A stretch of 64,000 nucleotides of DNA, from positions 124,001 through 188,000 of the forward strand of contig NZ_JAVREH010000001.1 of NCBI RefSeq assembly GCF_031845305.1, given 5' to 3'. Each line of letters starts with the position of its first letter. The first letter of the stretch is position 1. Below the pieces are notes generated by a model. The model saw nothing but the letters and a program-made list of their open reading frames with translations, was not told the DNA's origin and did not search any database. Origin of the DNA: Jatrophihabitans_A lederbergiae. GTDB taxonomy: Bacteria; Actinomycetota; Actinomycetes; Mycobacteriales; Jatrophihabitantaceae. The position numbers were made by a program, and so were the translations under genes. This document shows, one piece after another, positions 39,240-47,305 of this stretch.

Positions 39240-39428
39240 ATGGCCAGGGCGCTGATGGGTCATCTCCCCACTTCCGCAGATCGCTACCTCGTTGCGGAGG
39301 TCGCACGGCTCAAGGTCCGCGTTCGCGACCTCGAAGCTGAACTCGCCGACGTGCGGGCAGCTCACGAGTCGGAGCAACTGCTCGACGAACTGCACCGCAT
39401 CACCTCGGACGCCTCCGCGCTCGCCTAA
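39240..39428 (+). CDS. Small coiled-coil hypothetical protein
   Basis: 62 aa: MARALMGHLPTSADRYLVAEV then a heptad-rich coil VARLKVRVRDLEAELADVRA, ending in an acidic segment. AAAGG lies 7 nt before ATG 39240; GTG 39224 is close but out of frame. Similar short 'MARALMGH' proteins are known in actinobacteria; function unknown. It precedes smc by 100 bp. Confidence 0.65.
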   Translation: MARALMGHLPTSADRYLVAEVARLKVRVRDLEAELADVRAAHESEQLLDELHRITSDASALA

Positions 39429-39528
39429 GCCGCACCGGCGGCTCGGGGCGGTAGATTCTCTCCCGGCGCGCGGCCCGATGGCCGGCGCTGTCGTCAGAGA
39501 TCGTCGCCGAGCCACGTCCGGAGCCTGA

Positions 39529-42500
39529 GTGCACCTCAAGTCGCTGACCCTCAAGGGCTTCAAGTCCTTCGCCTCGGCAACCACACTGCGGTTCGAGCCC
39601 GGGATCACCGCGGTCGTCGGCCCCAACGGCTCCGGCAAGTCCAACGTGGTCGACGCGATCGCCTGGGTGCTCGGGGAGCAGGGCGCCAAGGCGCTGCGCG
39701 GCGGCAAGATGGAAGACGTCATCTTCGCCGGAACAGCGGGTCGTCCGCCACTGGGCCGCGCCGAGGTCACGCTGACCATCGACAACACCGACGGCGCGCT
39801 GCCGATCGATTACGCCGAGGTGTCCATCACCCGGCGGATGTTCCGCGACGGGGCCAGCGAGTACGAGATCAACGGCGAGGGCGCGCGGCTGCTCGACATT
39901 CAAGAGCTGCTGTCGGACTCCAGCATCGGCCGCGAGATGCACGTCATCGTCGGCCAGGGCCAGCTCGACTCGATCCTGTCCGCGCGTCCGGAGGACCGGC
40001 GCGGCTTCATCGAAGAGGCAGCCGGCGTCCTGAAGCACCGCAAGCGCAAAGAGAAGGCGCTTCGCAAGCTCGACTCGATGCAGGCCAACCTCACCCGGCT
40101 GACGGACCTCACCGGCGAACTCCGCCGCCAGTTGAAGCCGCTCGGCAAGCAGGCCGAGGTCGCGCGCCGGGCAGCCGGCGTCCAGGCCGAACTGCGCGAC
40201 TCCCGGCTGCGGCTGCTCGCCGACGACCTGAGCACCCTGCGAGACACGGTGGCGGCCGAGGTCGCCGACGAGACCGCCATCCGCGCCCGCCGGGCCGAGG
40301 TGGAGCAGTCCCTCGGGTCGGCCACCGTGTCGGAATCCGAGCTGGAGCGCGCGCTGGCCACCGATGCCCCCGCGGTCACCGCCGCGCAGGAGGTGTTCTT
40401 CCGGCTCTCGGCGCAGCAGGAGCGCTTCCGCGGTACCCAGAAGCTGGCCGCCGAACGGCTCCGGCACCTGTCCGCGGCGCCGGAGGAGGAGCGCCGTGGT
40501 CGCGATCCGGAAGAGCTCGAGAACGAGGCCGCCGAGATCCGCCAGACCGAACTGGCGCTGGCCGACGAGCTGGAAGAGGCGCGGTCGACGCTGCAGGCCG
40601 CGCTGGAGGACCGCCAGACCGGCGAACGCGAACTGGCCGATGCCGAGCGCGCCCTGGTGGCGGCGGCCCGGGCGGTGGCCGATCGCCGTGAGGGCCTGGC
40701 CACGCTGGCCGGCCGGGTGAACGCCCTGCGCAGCCGGGCCTCGGCCGGTGGGGACGAGATCGCGCGGATCGGCGCGGCCGCCGACGCCGCGAGGCAACGC
40801 GCCGCCGCGGCCGGTTCGGAGCTCGTGACGGCACAGCGCGAGGTCGGCGCGCTGGACCAGGGCGAGGTGGACCTCGACGGCCGGCACGAGGCGGCCCTGG
40901 CCGAGCACGACGAGGCCACTGAACTGCTGACCGGCCTGGTCGAGGCACAGCGCGAGGCCGAGCGGGAACGCTCCACCTGGACGACCCGCCGCGACGCCCT
41001 GGCGATGGGACTCACCCCCAAGGACGGCGCCGGTGCGCTGCTGGCGTCCCAACTGCCGGGCGTGCTCGGCTCCGTGGCGGCGCTGCTCGGTGTGGAGGCC
41101 GGTTCCGAGGCTGCCCTGACCGCGGCGCTGGGTGCGGTCGCGGACGCGGTCGCGGTCAGCTCGCCCGGCGACGCCAGCGCCGCACTCCGACTGCTCAAGG
41201 ACGCCGACGCGGGCCGGGCCGGCCTGCTCGTCGCGGGTCTAACCTCCACCGTCGACACAGGCGTCGACACAGGCGTCGACACAGGCGTCGACACAGCCGT
41301 CGACACAGCCGGCTGGCCGCAGCTGCCCGCCGGCGCTCGCTGGGCGGTGCGGCTGGTCACGGCGCCGGATGCCCTGCGTACCGCTGTGCACGCGGCGCTG
41401 GACCGGATCGCCGTGGTGGACTCGCTCTCCGACGCCGAGCGGTTGATCCAGAGCCATCCCGACGTCCGGGCGGTGACCCGGGGCGGGGACGTGCTGGGGC
41501 GCAACTGGGCCATCGGCGGGTCGGCGTCCTCGCCCAGCGTCCTCGAGATCCAGGCGGCCGTGGACGAGGCCGAGCAGAAGGCCGGCGCAGCCGCGGCGGA
41601 GTGCGACAGGCTGCAGGCCGACGTCGCCCGAGCCCGGGACCGGTCGACGGCGACAGCGGCCGAGGTGGCCCGCACCCTGACCGCGTTGAACGAGTCGGAC
41701 GCCAGGCTGAACGCCGTCGCGGAGCGGCTCGCCCAGCTGGCACAGGCGGAGCGGTCCGCGACCGCCGAGGCGGAGCGCCTGGACCAGTCGCGGCTGGCCG
41801 CGGAGCAGGCCCGCGACGCCGACCTGGCCGGGCTCGTCGAGCTGGCGGAACGGCTGCGGCTGGCGGAGGCAGAGCCGACCGAGGAGCAGCCACCCGTCGA
41901 GGAGCGCGACGCCAGGGCGGCCCGGGTGGCCGCGGCCCGCCAGGCCGAGATGGACGCCCGGCTGACCGTACGCACCCAGGAGGAGCGGGTCCGGGCGATG
42001 GCCGGCCGCGCGGACCAGCTGCTGCGCGCCGCCCAGTCCGAGCGCCAGGTCCGTGCCCGCCAGGAGGCCGCGCGGGTGCGTCGGGCGCGGGCCGCGGTCG
42101 TCGCCGAGGCTGTCGAGGCCGCCGCGAGCACGGCGCTGGTGCACCTGGAACGGGCGGTGGCCCTGGCCGCCGCCGAGCGTGAACTGCTGCAGGCCGCCCG
42201 CGCCGAGCGCGAGGCCACGCTGTCCGGGGCCCGCGCGGCCGTCCGGGAGCTCGGGTTGCAACTGGCCAAGCTGACCGACGCCGTGCACCGGGACGAGGTC
42301 GCCCGCGCCGAGCAGCGGCTGCGGATCGAGCAGCTGGAGGCCCGCGCCGCCGACGAGTTCGGCATCGAGGTGTCCGCACTGCTCGCCGACTACGGCACTG
42401 ACCAGCCGGTGCCGCCGTCGTCGGCGGAGGTCGCCGAGTACGAGCAGGCCAAGCAGCGCGGTGAACAGGTGCTGGTGCCGCAGCCGGGGCCGTTCGATCG

Positions 42501-43251
42501 CCGCAGCCAGGAGAAGCGCGCCGGCCGCGCCGAACGCGACCTCGCCCTGCTGGGCAAGGTCAACCCGCTGGCGCTGGAGGAGTTCGCCGCGCTGGAGGAG
42601 CGCCACCAGTTCCTGGCGACCCAGCTGGAGGACCTCAAGAACACCCGCCGCGACCTGCTGACGGTGGTGAAAGAGGTGGACGACCGCATCCTGGAGGTCT
42701 TCACCGCCGCTTATCACGATGTTGCGCGCGAGTTCGATATCGTGTTCCGCACGCTGTTCCCGGGCGGTGAGGGAAAGCTGATCCTGACCGAACCGGACGA
42801 CATGCTGACGACCGGCATCGAAGTGGAGGCCCGTCCGCCGGGCAAGAAGGTCAAGCGGCTGTCGCTGCTGTCCGGTGGTGAGCGGTCGCTCACGGCCGTG
42901 GCCATGCTGGTCGCGATCTTCCGGGCCCGTCCCAGCCCCTTCTACGTGCTGGACGAGGTCGAGGCGGCGCTGGACGACGTCAACCTCGGCCGGCTCGTCG
43001 GCCTGATCGGCGAGCTGCGGACCAGCAGCCAGCTCATCGTGATCACCCACCAGAAGCGGACGATGGAGGTGGCCGACGCGCTGTACGGAGTGACCATGCG
43101 CGGGGACGGCATCACCCAGGTGATCAGCCAGCGGCTGCGCGACAGCTCCGACGACGCCCCGCGTACGGCTGCCCCGCTCCCGGCCCCCAGCGACCAGCCC
43201 GATTCGGTGATCGGACCGGTGCCGGTGGCTGGCGGAGTCGCCGCGGACTGA
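39529..43251 (+). CDS. smc: Chromosome segregation protein SMC
   Basis: 1240 aa. N-terminal ATPase with GPNGSGKSNVVDAI (Walker A), two long coiled coils rich in Ala, Arg and Glu, a hinge at about 500-670 and C-terminal LSLLSGGERSLTAVAM (ABC signature) followed by YVLDEVEAALDD (Walker B). It forms the condensin ring with ScpA/ScpB, not in the window. GTG 39529 (MHLKSLTLKGFKSF). A 12-bp repeat encodes VDTG x5 at residues 575-594 within the hinge. Confidence 0.97.
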   Translation: MHLKSLTLKGFKSFASATTLRFEPGITAVVGPNGSGKSNVVDAIAWVLGEQGAKALRGGKMEDVIFAGTAGRPPLGRAEVTLTIDNTDGALPIDYAEVSITRRMFRDGASEYEINGEGARLLDIQELLSDSSIGREMHVIVGQGQLDSILSARPEDRRGFIEEAAGVLKHRKRKEKALRKLDSMQANLTRLTDLTGELRRQLKPLGKQAEVARRAAGVQAELRDSRLRLLADDLSTLRDTVAAEVADETAIRARRAEVEQSLGSATVSESELERALATDAPAVTAAQEVFFRLSAQQERFRGTQKLAAERLRHLSAAPEEERRGRDPEELENEAAEIRQTELALADELEEARSTLQAALEDRQTGERELADAERALVAAARAVADRREGLATLAGRVNALRSRASAGGDEIARIGAAADAARQRAAAAGSELVTAQREVGALDQGEVDLDGRHEAALAEHDEATELLTGLVEAQREAERERSTWTTRRDALAMGLTPKDGAGALLASQLPGVLGSVAALLGVEAGSEAALTAALGAVADAVAVSSPGDASAALRLLKDADAGRAGLLVAGLTSTVDTGVDTGVDTGVDTAVDTAGWPQLPAGARWAVRLVTAPDALRTAVHAALDRIAVVDSLSDAERLIQSHPDVRAVTRGGDVLGRNWAIGGSASSPSVLEIQAAVDEAEQKAGAAAAECDRLQADVARARDRSTATAAEVARTLTALNESDARLNAVAERLAQLAQAERSATAEAERLDQSRLAAEQARDADLAGLVELAERLRLAEAEPTEEQPPVEERDARAARVAAARQAEMDARLTVRTQEERVRAMAGRADQLLRAAQSERQVRARQEAARVRRARAAVVAEAVEAAASTALVHLERAVALAAAERELLQAARAEREATLSGARAAVRELGLQLAKLTDAVHRDEVARAEQRLRIEQLEARAADEFGIEVSALLADYGTDQPVPPSSAEVAEYEQAKQRGEQVLVPQPGPFDRRSQEKRAGRAERDLALLGKVNPLALEEFAALEERHQFLATQLEDLKNTRRDLLTVVKEVDDRILEVFTAAYHDVAREFDIVFRTLFPGGEGKLILTEPDDMLTTGIEVEARPPGKKVKRLSLLSGGERSLTAVAMLVAIFRARPSPFYVLDEVEAALDDVNLGRLVGLIGELRTSSQLIVITHQKRTMEVADALYGVTMRGDGITQVISQRLRDSSDDAPRTAAPLPAPSDQPDSVIGPVPVAGGVAAD
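41251..41310 (+). repeat. Five 12-bp repeats inside the smc hinge
   Basis: Unit GTCGACACAGGC occurs three times (41251-41286) then GTCGACACAGCC twice (41287-41310). It encodes VDTG VDTG VDTG VDTA VDTA at residues 575-594. In-frame multiples of 12 bp can change copy number without breaking SMC. The position is a loop between hinge segments, judged by neighbouring conserved sequence. Confidence 0.9.
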
Positions 43252-43263
43252 GAGACTGGTCAG

Positions 43264-44472
43264 GTGCTTGAATTTCTCCTGATCTCGATCGCCATTGTCG
43301 TTGTCGCGGTCGGCGCCCTCGTCGGCCTGGTGTTCCCGAGGGCCCGGCGCAACCGCGAGATCGCGCCGCCGACCGTGCCACCGCTCGACGAGCGCGGCGG
43401 CAGCTCCGGGGGAGCCACCGCCGTCGGCACCCGCCCGCCGTTGCTGCAGCCGCCGGGTGTGCCCGACGTCCAGCCGTCGGTGGAAGCCGATGCCCTGGTC
43501 CCGCCCGTTTCCACGGCGCCCCAGCTCGACGTGCCGGAACTGGACGTTCCCGAGCCCACCGCCGGCCGGATGCAGCGGCTGCGCGCCCGGCTGGCCCGCT
43601 CGCAGACATCGCTGGGCCGTGGCCTGCTGAGCGTGCTCGCCCGGGACCGGCTCGACGAGGATGCCTGGGAAGAGATCGAAGAGGCGCTGCTCACCGCCGA
43701 CGTCGGCATCCGCCCGACGACCGAGATCGTGGAGCGGTTGCGCAACCGGACCCAGGTGCTGGGCACCCGCGACCCCGCCCAGCTCCGCTCGCTGCTCGCC
43801 GAGGAGCTGGTCACCGCCCTGCAGCCCGAACTCGACCGCACCCTGCGCACCATCCCCAGCACCGATCAGCCCTCCGTCGTCCTGGTCGTCGGCGTGAACG
43901 GCACCGGCAAGACCACCACCTGCGGCAAGCTCGCCCGGGTGCTGGTGGCCGACGGTCGGACGGTGCTGCTCGGTGCCGCCGACACCTTCCGCGCTGCGGC
44001 GGCGGACCAGCTGCAGACCTGGGGTGCCCGGGTGGGGGCCGACACCATCCGCGGCCCCGAGGGCGGCGATCCGGCCAGCGTGGCGTTCGACGCGGTCCGG
44101 GTGGGTCGCGAGCGCGGTGTCGACACGGTGCTCATCGACACCGCAGGCCGGCTACACACCAAGGTGGGGCTGATGGACGAGCTCGGCAAGCTCAAGCGCG
44201 TGATCGAGAAGCACGGCCCCATCGACGAGACGCTGCTGGTGCTCGACGCCACCACCGGCCAGAACGGGCTGACCCAGGCCCGGGTGTTCACCGAGGTCGC
44301 GGACGTGACCGGCGTGGTGCTCACCAAGCTCGACGGCACCGCGAAGGGCGGCATCGTCATCAGCGTGCAGCGCGAGCTGGGCGTGCCGGTGAAGCTGATC
44401 GGCCTCGGTGAGGGAGCCGATGACCTGGCCCCGTTCGACCCCGTCGAGTTCGTCGACGCCCTGCTCGGCTGA
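43264..44472 (+). CDS. ftsY: Signal recognition particle receptor FtsY
   Basis: 402 aa. Actinobacterial form with an N-terminal membrane helix (LEFLLISIAIVVVAVGALVG), a long Pro-rich linker and the NG domain: GVNGTGKTTTCGKL (G1), DTAGRLHTK (G3), TKLDGTAKGG (G4). It docks Ffh-bound ribosomes at the membrane; ffh is at 59805. GTG start 12 bases after the smc stop. Confidence 0.96.
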   Translation: MLEFLLISIAIVVVAVGALVGLVFPRARRNREIAPPTVPPLDERGGSSGGATAVGTRPPLLQPPGVPDVQPSVEADALVPPVSTAPQLDVPELDVPEPTAGRMQRLRARLARSQTSLGRGLLSVLARDRLDEDAWEEIEEALLTADVGIRPTTEIVERLRNRTQVLGTRDPAQLRSLLAEELVTALQPELDRTLRTIPSTDQPSVVLVVGVNGTGKTTTCGKLARVLVADGRTVLLGAADTFRAAAADQLQTWGARVGADTIRGPEGGDPASVAFDAVRVGRERGVDTVLIDTAGRLHTKVGLMDELGKLKRVIEKHGPIDETLLVLDATTGQNGLTQARVFTEVADVTGVVLTKLDGTAKGGIVISVQRELGVPVKLIGLGEGADDLAPFDPVEFVDALLG

Positions 44473-44585
44473 CGGCACTGCCTGAATAACGTCGAGTGGA
44501 CCGATCTGGCAAGCTTTGCACGGTTCCCCGCAACGGAACGGGCGCCGGTGTCCGGCAGGAGCAGCTCGAGAAAGGCATTCCAGTC

Positions 44586-45629
44586 ATGAAGGCGCTGTTC
44601 AAGGCGGCAGCCCAGCCAGGGTTCGAGTTCGTGGACCGGCCGGAGCCGGAGCCCACCGCCGGCGAGGTGAAGATCCGGGTGCTGCGGACCGGCCTGTGCG
44701 GTACCGACCTGCACATCCAGTCGTGGGACGCCTGGGCGCAGAGCGAGATCCGGACACCGCTGATCCCCGGCCACGAGTTCTACGGCGAGGTGGTCGAACT
44801 CGGTGCGGACGTCCGTGACGTGCAGGTGGGCGACCAGGTCTCCGGCGAGGGGCACATCGTGTGCGGTACCTGCCGCAACTGCCGCGCGGGCCGACGCCAG
44901 ATGTGCATCCGGACGCTCAGTGTCGGCGTCCACCGCGACGGGGCCTTCGCCGAGTACGTGGTCATTCCGGAGCGCAACGTCTGGGTCCACCAGAGCGAGA
45001 TCGATCCCGACCTCGGCGCGATCTTCGACCCGTTCGGCAATGCCACCCACACCGCGCTGAGCTTTCCGCTCGTCGGCGAGGACGTGCTGATCACCGGGGC
45101 CGGCCCGATCGGGTTGATGGCGGCCGCGATCGCCAGGCACGTCGGCGCCCGGTTCGTGGTGGTCACCGACGTCAGCGAGCCCCGGCTGCAACTGGCGCGG
45201 ACCATGGGTGCCGATCTGGCCGTCAACGTCGCCACCTCCACGATCGCTGACGCGCAGGCCGAGCTCGGGATGCGCGAGGGCTTTGACGTCGGCCTGGAAA
45301 TGTCCGGTCACCCGAGTGCCCTGCCCGACATGATCGCCAACATGAATCACGGCGGCCAGATCGCCATGCTGGGGCTGCCCAGCGAGCCGATCTCGGTGGA
45401 CTGGGCCAAGGTCGTCACCCACATGCTGACGGTCAAGGGCATCTACGGCCGTGAGATGTTCGAGACCTGGTACGCGATGAGCGCGATGCTGCAATCCGGC
45501 GCCGAGCTCCAGCGCGCGGTGACCGCCGTGGTGACCGACCGCTACGATGCCGCCGACTGGGCCGCCGGCTTCGCGACCGCCCGGGCCGGAACCGGTGGCA
45601 AGGTCGTCCTCGACTGGTCCCACGTCTGA
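44586..45629 (+). CDS. tdh: L-threonine 3-dehydrogenase
   Basis: 347-aa zinc alcohol dehydrogenase-type enzyme oxidising threonine to 2-amino-3-ketobutyrate with NAD. TGLCGTDLH and GHEFYGEV carry the catalytic zinc ligands; CGTCRNCRAGRRQMC has the four Cys of the structural zinc. GAGPIGLMAAAIA is the NAD site. Next gene kbl finishes the route to glycine and acetyl-CoA, which makes the identity firm. GAAAGG precedes the ATG. Confidence 0.95.
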   Translation: MKALFKAAAQPGFEFVDRPEPEPTAGEVKIRVLRTGLCGTDLHIQSWDAWAQSEIRTPLIPGHEFYGEVVELGADVRDVQVGDQVSGEGHIVCGTCRNCRAGRRQMCIRTLSVGVHRDGAFAEYVVIPERNVWVHQSEIDPDLGAIFDPFGNATHTALSFPLVGEDVLITGAGPIGLMAAAIARHVGARFVVVTDVSEPRLQLARTMGADLAVNVATSTIADAQAELGMREGFDVGLEMSGHPSALPDMIANMNHGGQIAMLGLPSEPISVDWAKVVTHMLTVKGIYGREMFETWYAMSAMLQSGAELQRAVTAVVTDRYDAADWAAGFATARAGTGGKVVLDWSHV

Positions 45630-45684
45630 CCCGCCCTGGCAGACCCGCCCGTTTTCCAAGAAGATCCACAGCAGGGAGCTACAG

Positions 45685-46863
45685 ATGTACGGCAGCATGC
45701 AGCAGCGCCTGGCCACGACGCTGGAGGAGATCCGCGACGCCGGCCTGTTCAAGAGCGAACGCCAGATCGGTTCGCCGCAGTCCTCGCACATCGTCGCCGG
45801 CGGTGGCGAGGTGTTGAACTTCTGCGCCAACAACTACCTCGGGCTGGCCGATCACCCCGACATCCTGCGCGCCGCCAAGGACGCCCTGGACGACTGGGGC
45901 TTCGGCCTGGCGAGCGTGCGGTTCATCTGTGGCACCCAGACCCAGCACGTCGAGCTGGAGCGGCGGATGGCGGAGTTCCTGGGCACCGAGGACACGATCC
46001 TGTACTCGTCGTGCTTCGACGCCAACGGTGGAGTGTTCGAGACGCTGTTCTCGGCCGAGGACGCCATCGTCTCCGACGAGCTGAACCACGCCTCGATCAT
46101 CGACGGCATCCGGCTGTCCAAGGCCCAGCGCTACCGCTACCGCAATCGGGACATGGCCGACCTGGAGGCACAGCTGGTCGCCGCGTCCGGGGCGCGGCAG
46201 CGGGTGATCGTCACCGACGGGGTCTTCTCGATGGACGGCTACCTCGCGCCGCTGGCCGAGATCTGCGACCTGGCCGAGCGCCACGACGCGCTGGTGATGG
46301 TGGACGACTCGCACGCCGTCGGCTTTCTCGGTGAGCACGGACGCGGCACTCCCGAACAGGCCGGTGTTCTGAACCGGGTCGACATCCTCACCGGCACCTT
46401 CGGCAAGGCCCTGGGCGGCGCATCCGGGGGCTACGTCAGCTCCCATGCCGAGATCGTCGCGCTGCTGCGCCAGCGCTCGCGGCCCTATCTCTTCTCCAAC
46501 AGCGTGGCTCCGGCCGTCGTCGCGGGCACCCTGGCGGCACTGGACCTGGTCGCCACCAGCGGCGAGGGACGCCAGGCGCTGCGGCGCAATGCCGAGCTGT
46601 TCCGGCGCCGGATGACCGAAGAGGGCTTCGACCTGCTGGATGGCCAGCACCCGATCATCCCGGTGATGTTCGGCGACGCGGCGCTGGCGGCCCGGGTCGC
46701 GGACGCGATGCTCGCGGAGGGCGTCTACGTCATCGCGTTCAGCTATCCGGTGGTGCCGCAGGGCAAGGCCCGGATCAGGGTCCAGTTGTCGGCGGCCCAC
46801 ACCAGCGAGGACATCGAGGCCTGTGTTCAGGCTTTCATCGCCGGACGGGCCAAGGCTGCCTGA
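45685..46863 (+). CDS. kbl: 2-amino-3-ketobutyrate CoA ligase
   Basis: 392-aa PLP enzyme of the alpha-oxoamine synthase family; splits aminoketobutyrate with CoA into glycine and acetyl-CoA. NFCANNYLGLADHP, GLASVRFICGTQ, DDSHAVGFLG and the PLP Lys in TGTFGKALGGASGG are visible. AGGGAG is at 45672-45677 before ATG 45685. It pairs with tdh 55 bp upstream. Confidence 0.96.
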   Translation: MYGSMQQRLATTLEEIRDAGLFKSERQIGSPQSSHIVAGGGEVLNFCANNYLGLADHPDILRAAKDALDDWGFGLASVRFICGTQTQHVELERRMAEFLGTEDTILYSSCFDANGGVFETLFSAEDAIVSDELNHASIIDGIRLSKAQRYRYRNRDMADLEAQLVAASGARQRVIVTDGVFSMDGYLAPLAEICDLAERHDALVMVDDSHAVGFLGEHGRGTPEQAGVLNRVDILTGTFGKALGGASGGYVSSHAEIVALLRQRSRPYLFSNSVAPAVVAGTLAALDLVATSGEGRQALRRNAELFRRRMTEEGFDLLDGQHPIIPVMFGDAALAARVADAMLAEGVYVIAFSYPVVPQGKARIRVQLSAAHTSEDIEACVQAFIAGRAKAA

Positions 46864-46906
46864 GTCGGCCGCGCCGTCTGAGCGGTCTGAGCTGAAGTTG
46901 CCTGAG

Positions 46907-47281
46907 CTATACCCCCGGAACGACGCCCAGGTCCTCGTACAGGCCCAGCGGGTTGCCCCACGGGTCGGTCAGGTTCGAGAAGGCCACCAGCCCGGGCAGT
47001 CGCTTGACGGCACTGGGCTCGAAGCCCTTGCCACGCAGGATCTTCACCGAGCTGTCGATGCTCTCGACCTGCAACCGGAGCCGGAACGAGGACGGGGTGA
47101 TCGCGGTGCGGCCGGTGGCCAGCTGCAGCCAGGCACCCGGCGAGATCTCCCACTCGTAGAAGTCCGGGTCCGGTCCCAGATCGGGGTCGCGGCCGATCAG
47201 GGCGCAATAGAAGGCCAGAGCCTCGTCGCGGTGTCCGGCATGCACGGCAATCGTCAAGCCGCGAACGCTCATCTCAGTCAT
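46907..47281 (-). CDS. VOC-superfamily (glyoxalase-like) protein
   Basis: 124 aa with two beta-alpha-beta-beta-beta halves: VRGLTIAVHAGHRDEALAFYCAL and FRLRLQVESIDSSVKILRGKGFEP, ending DPWGNPLGLYED. Metal ligands are not complete at the usual positions, so it may be a binding or non-classical member. TAGGGT six bases before ATG 47281 implies a leaderless mRNA. It is convergent with kbl. Function unknown. Confidence 0.8.
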   Translation of the reverse strand: MTEMSVRGLTIAVHAGHRDEALAFYCALIGRDPDLGPDPDFYEWEISPGAWLQLATGRTAITPSSFRLRLQVESIDSSVKILRGKGFEPSAVKRLPGLVAFSNLTDPWGNPLGLYEDLGVVPGV

Positions 47282-47287
47282 GGGGGG

Positions 47288-47293
47288 ACCCTA
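47288..47293 (-). promoter_or_regulatory. -10 box of the VOC gene (leaderless)
   Basis: On the minus strand TAGGGT ends six bases before ATG 47281. Confidence 0.5.
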
Positions 47294-47305
47294 GCGTCCG
47301 GTCGC

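Noticed and set aside
41239..43050. 603-codon minus-strand open frame opposite smc
   Set aside because: Antisense shadow of the smc coiled coil and C-terminal ATPase.
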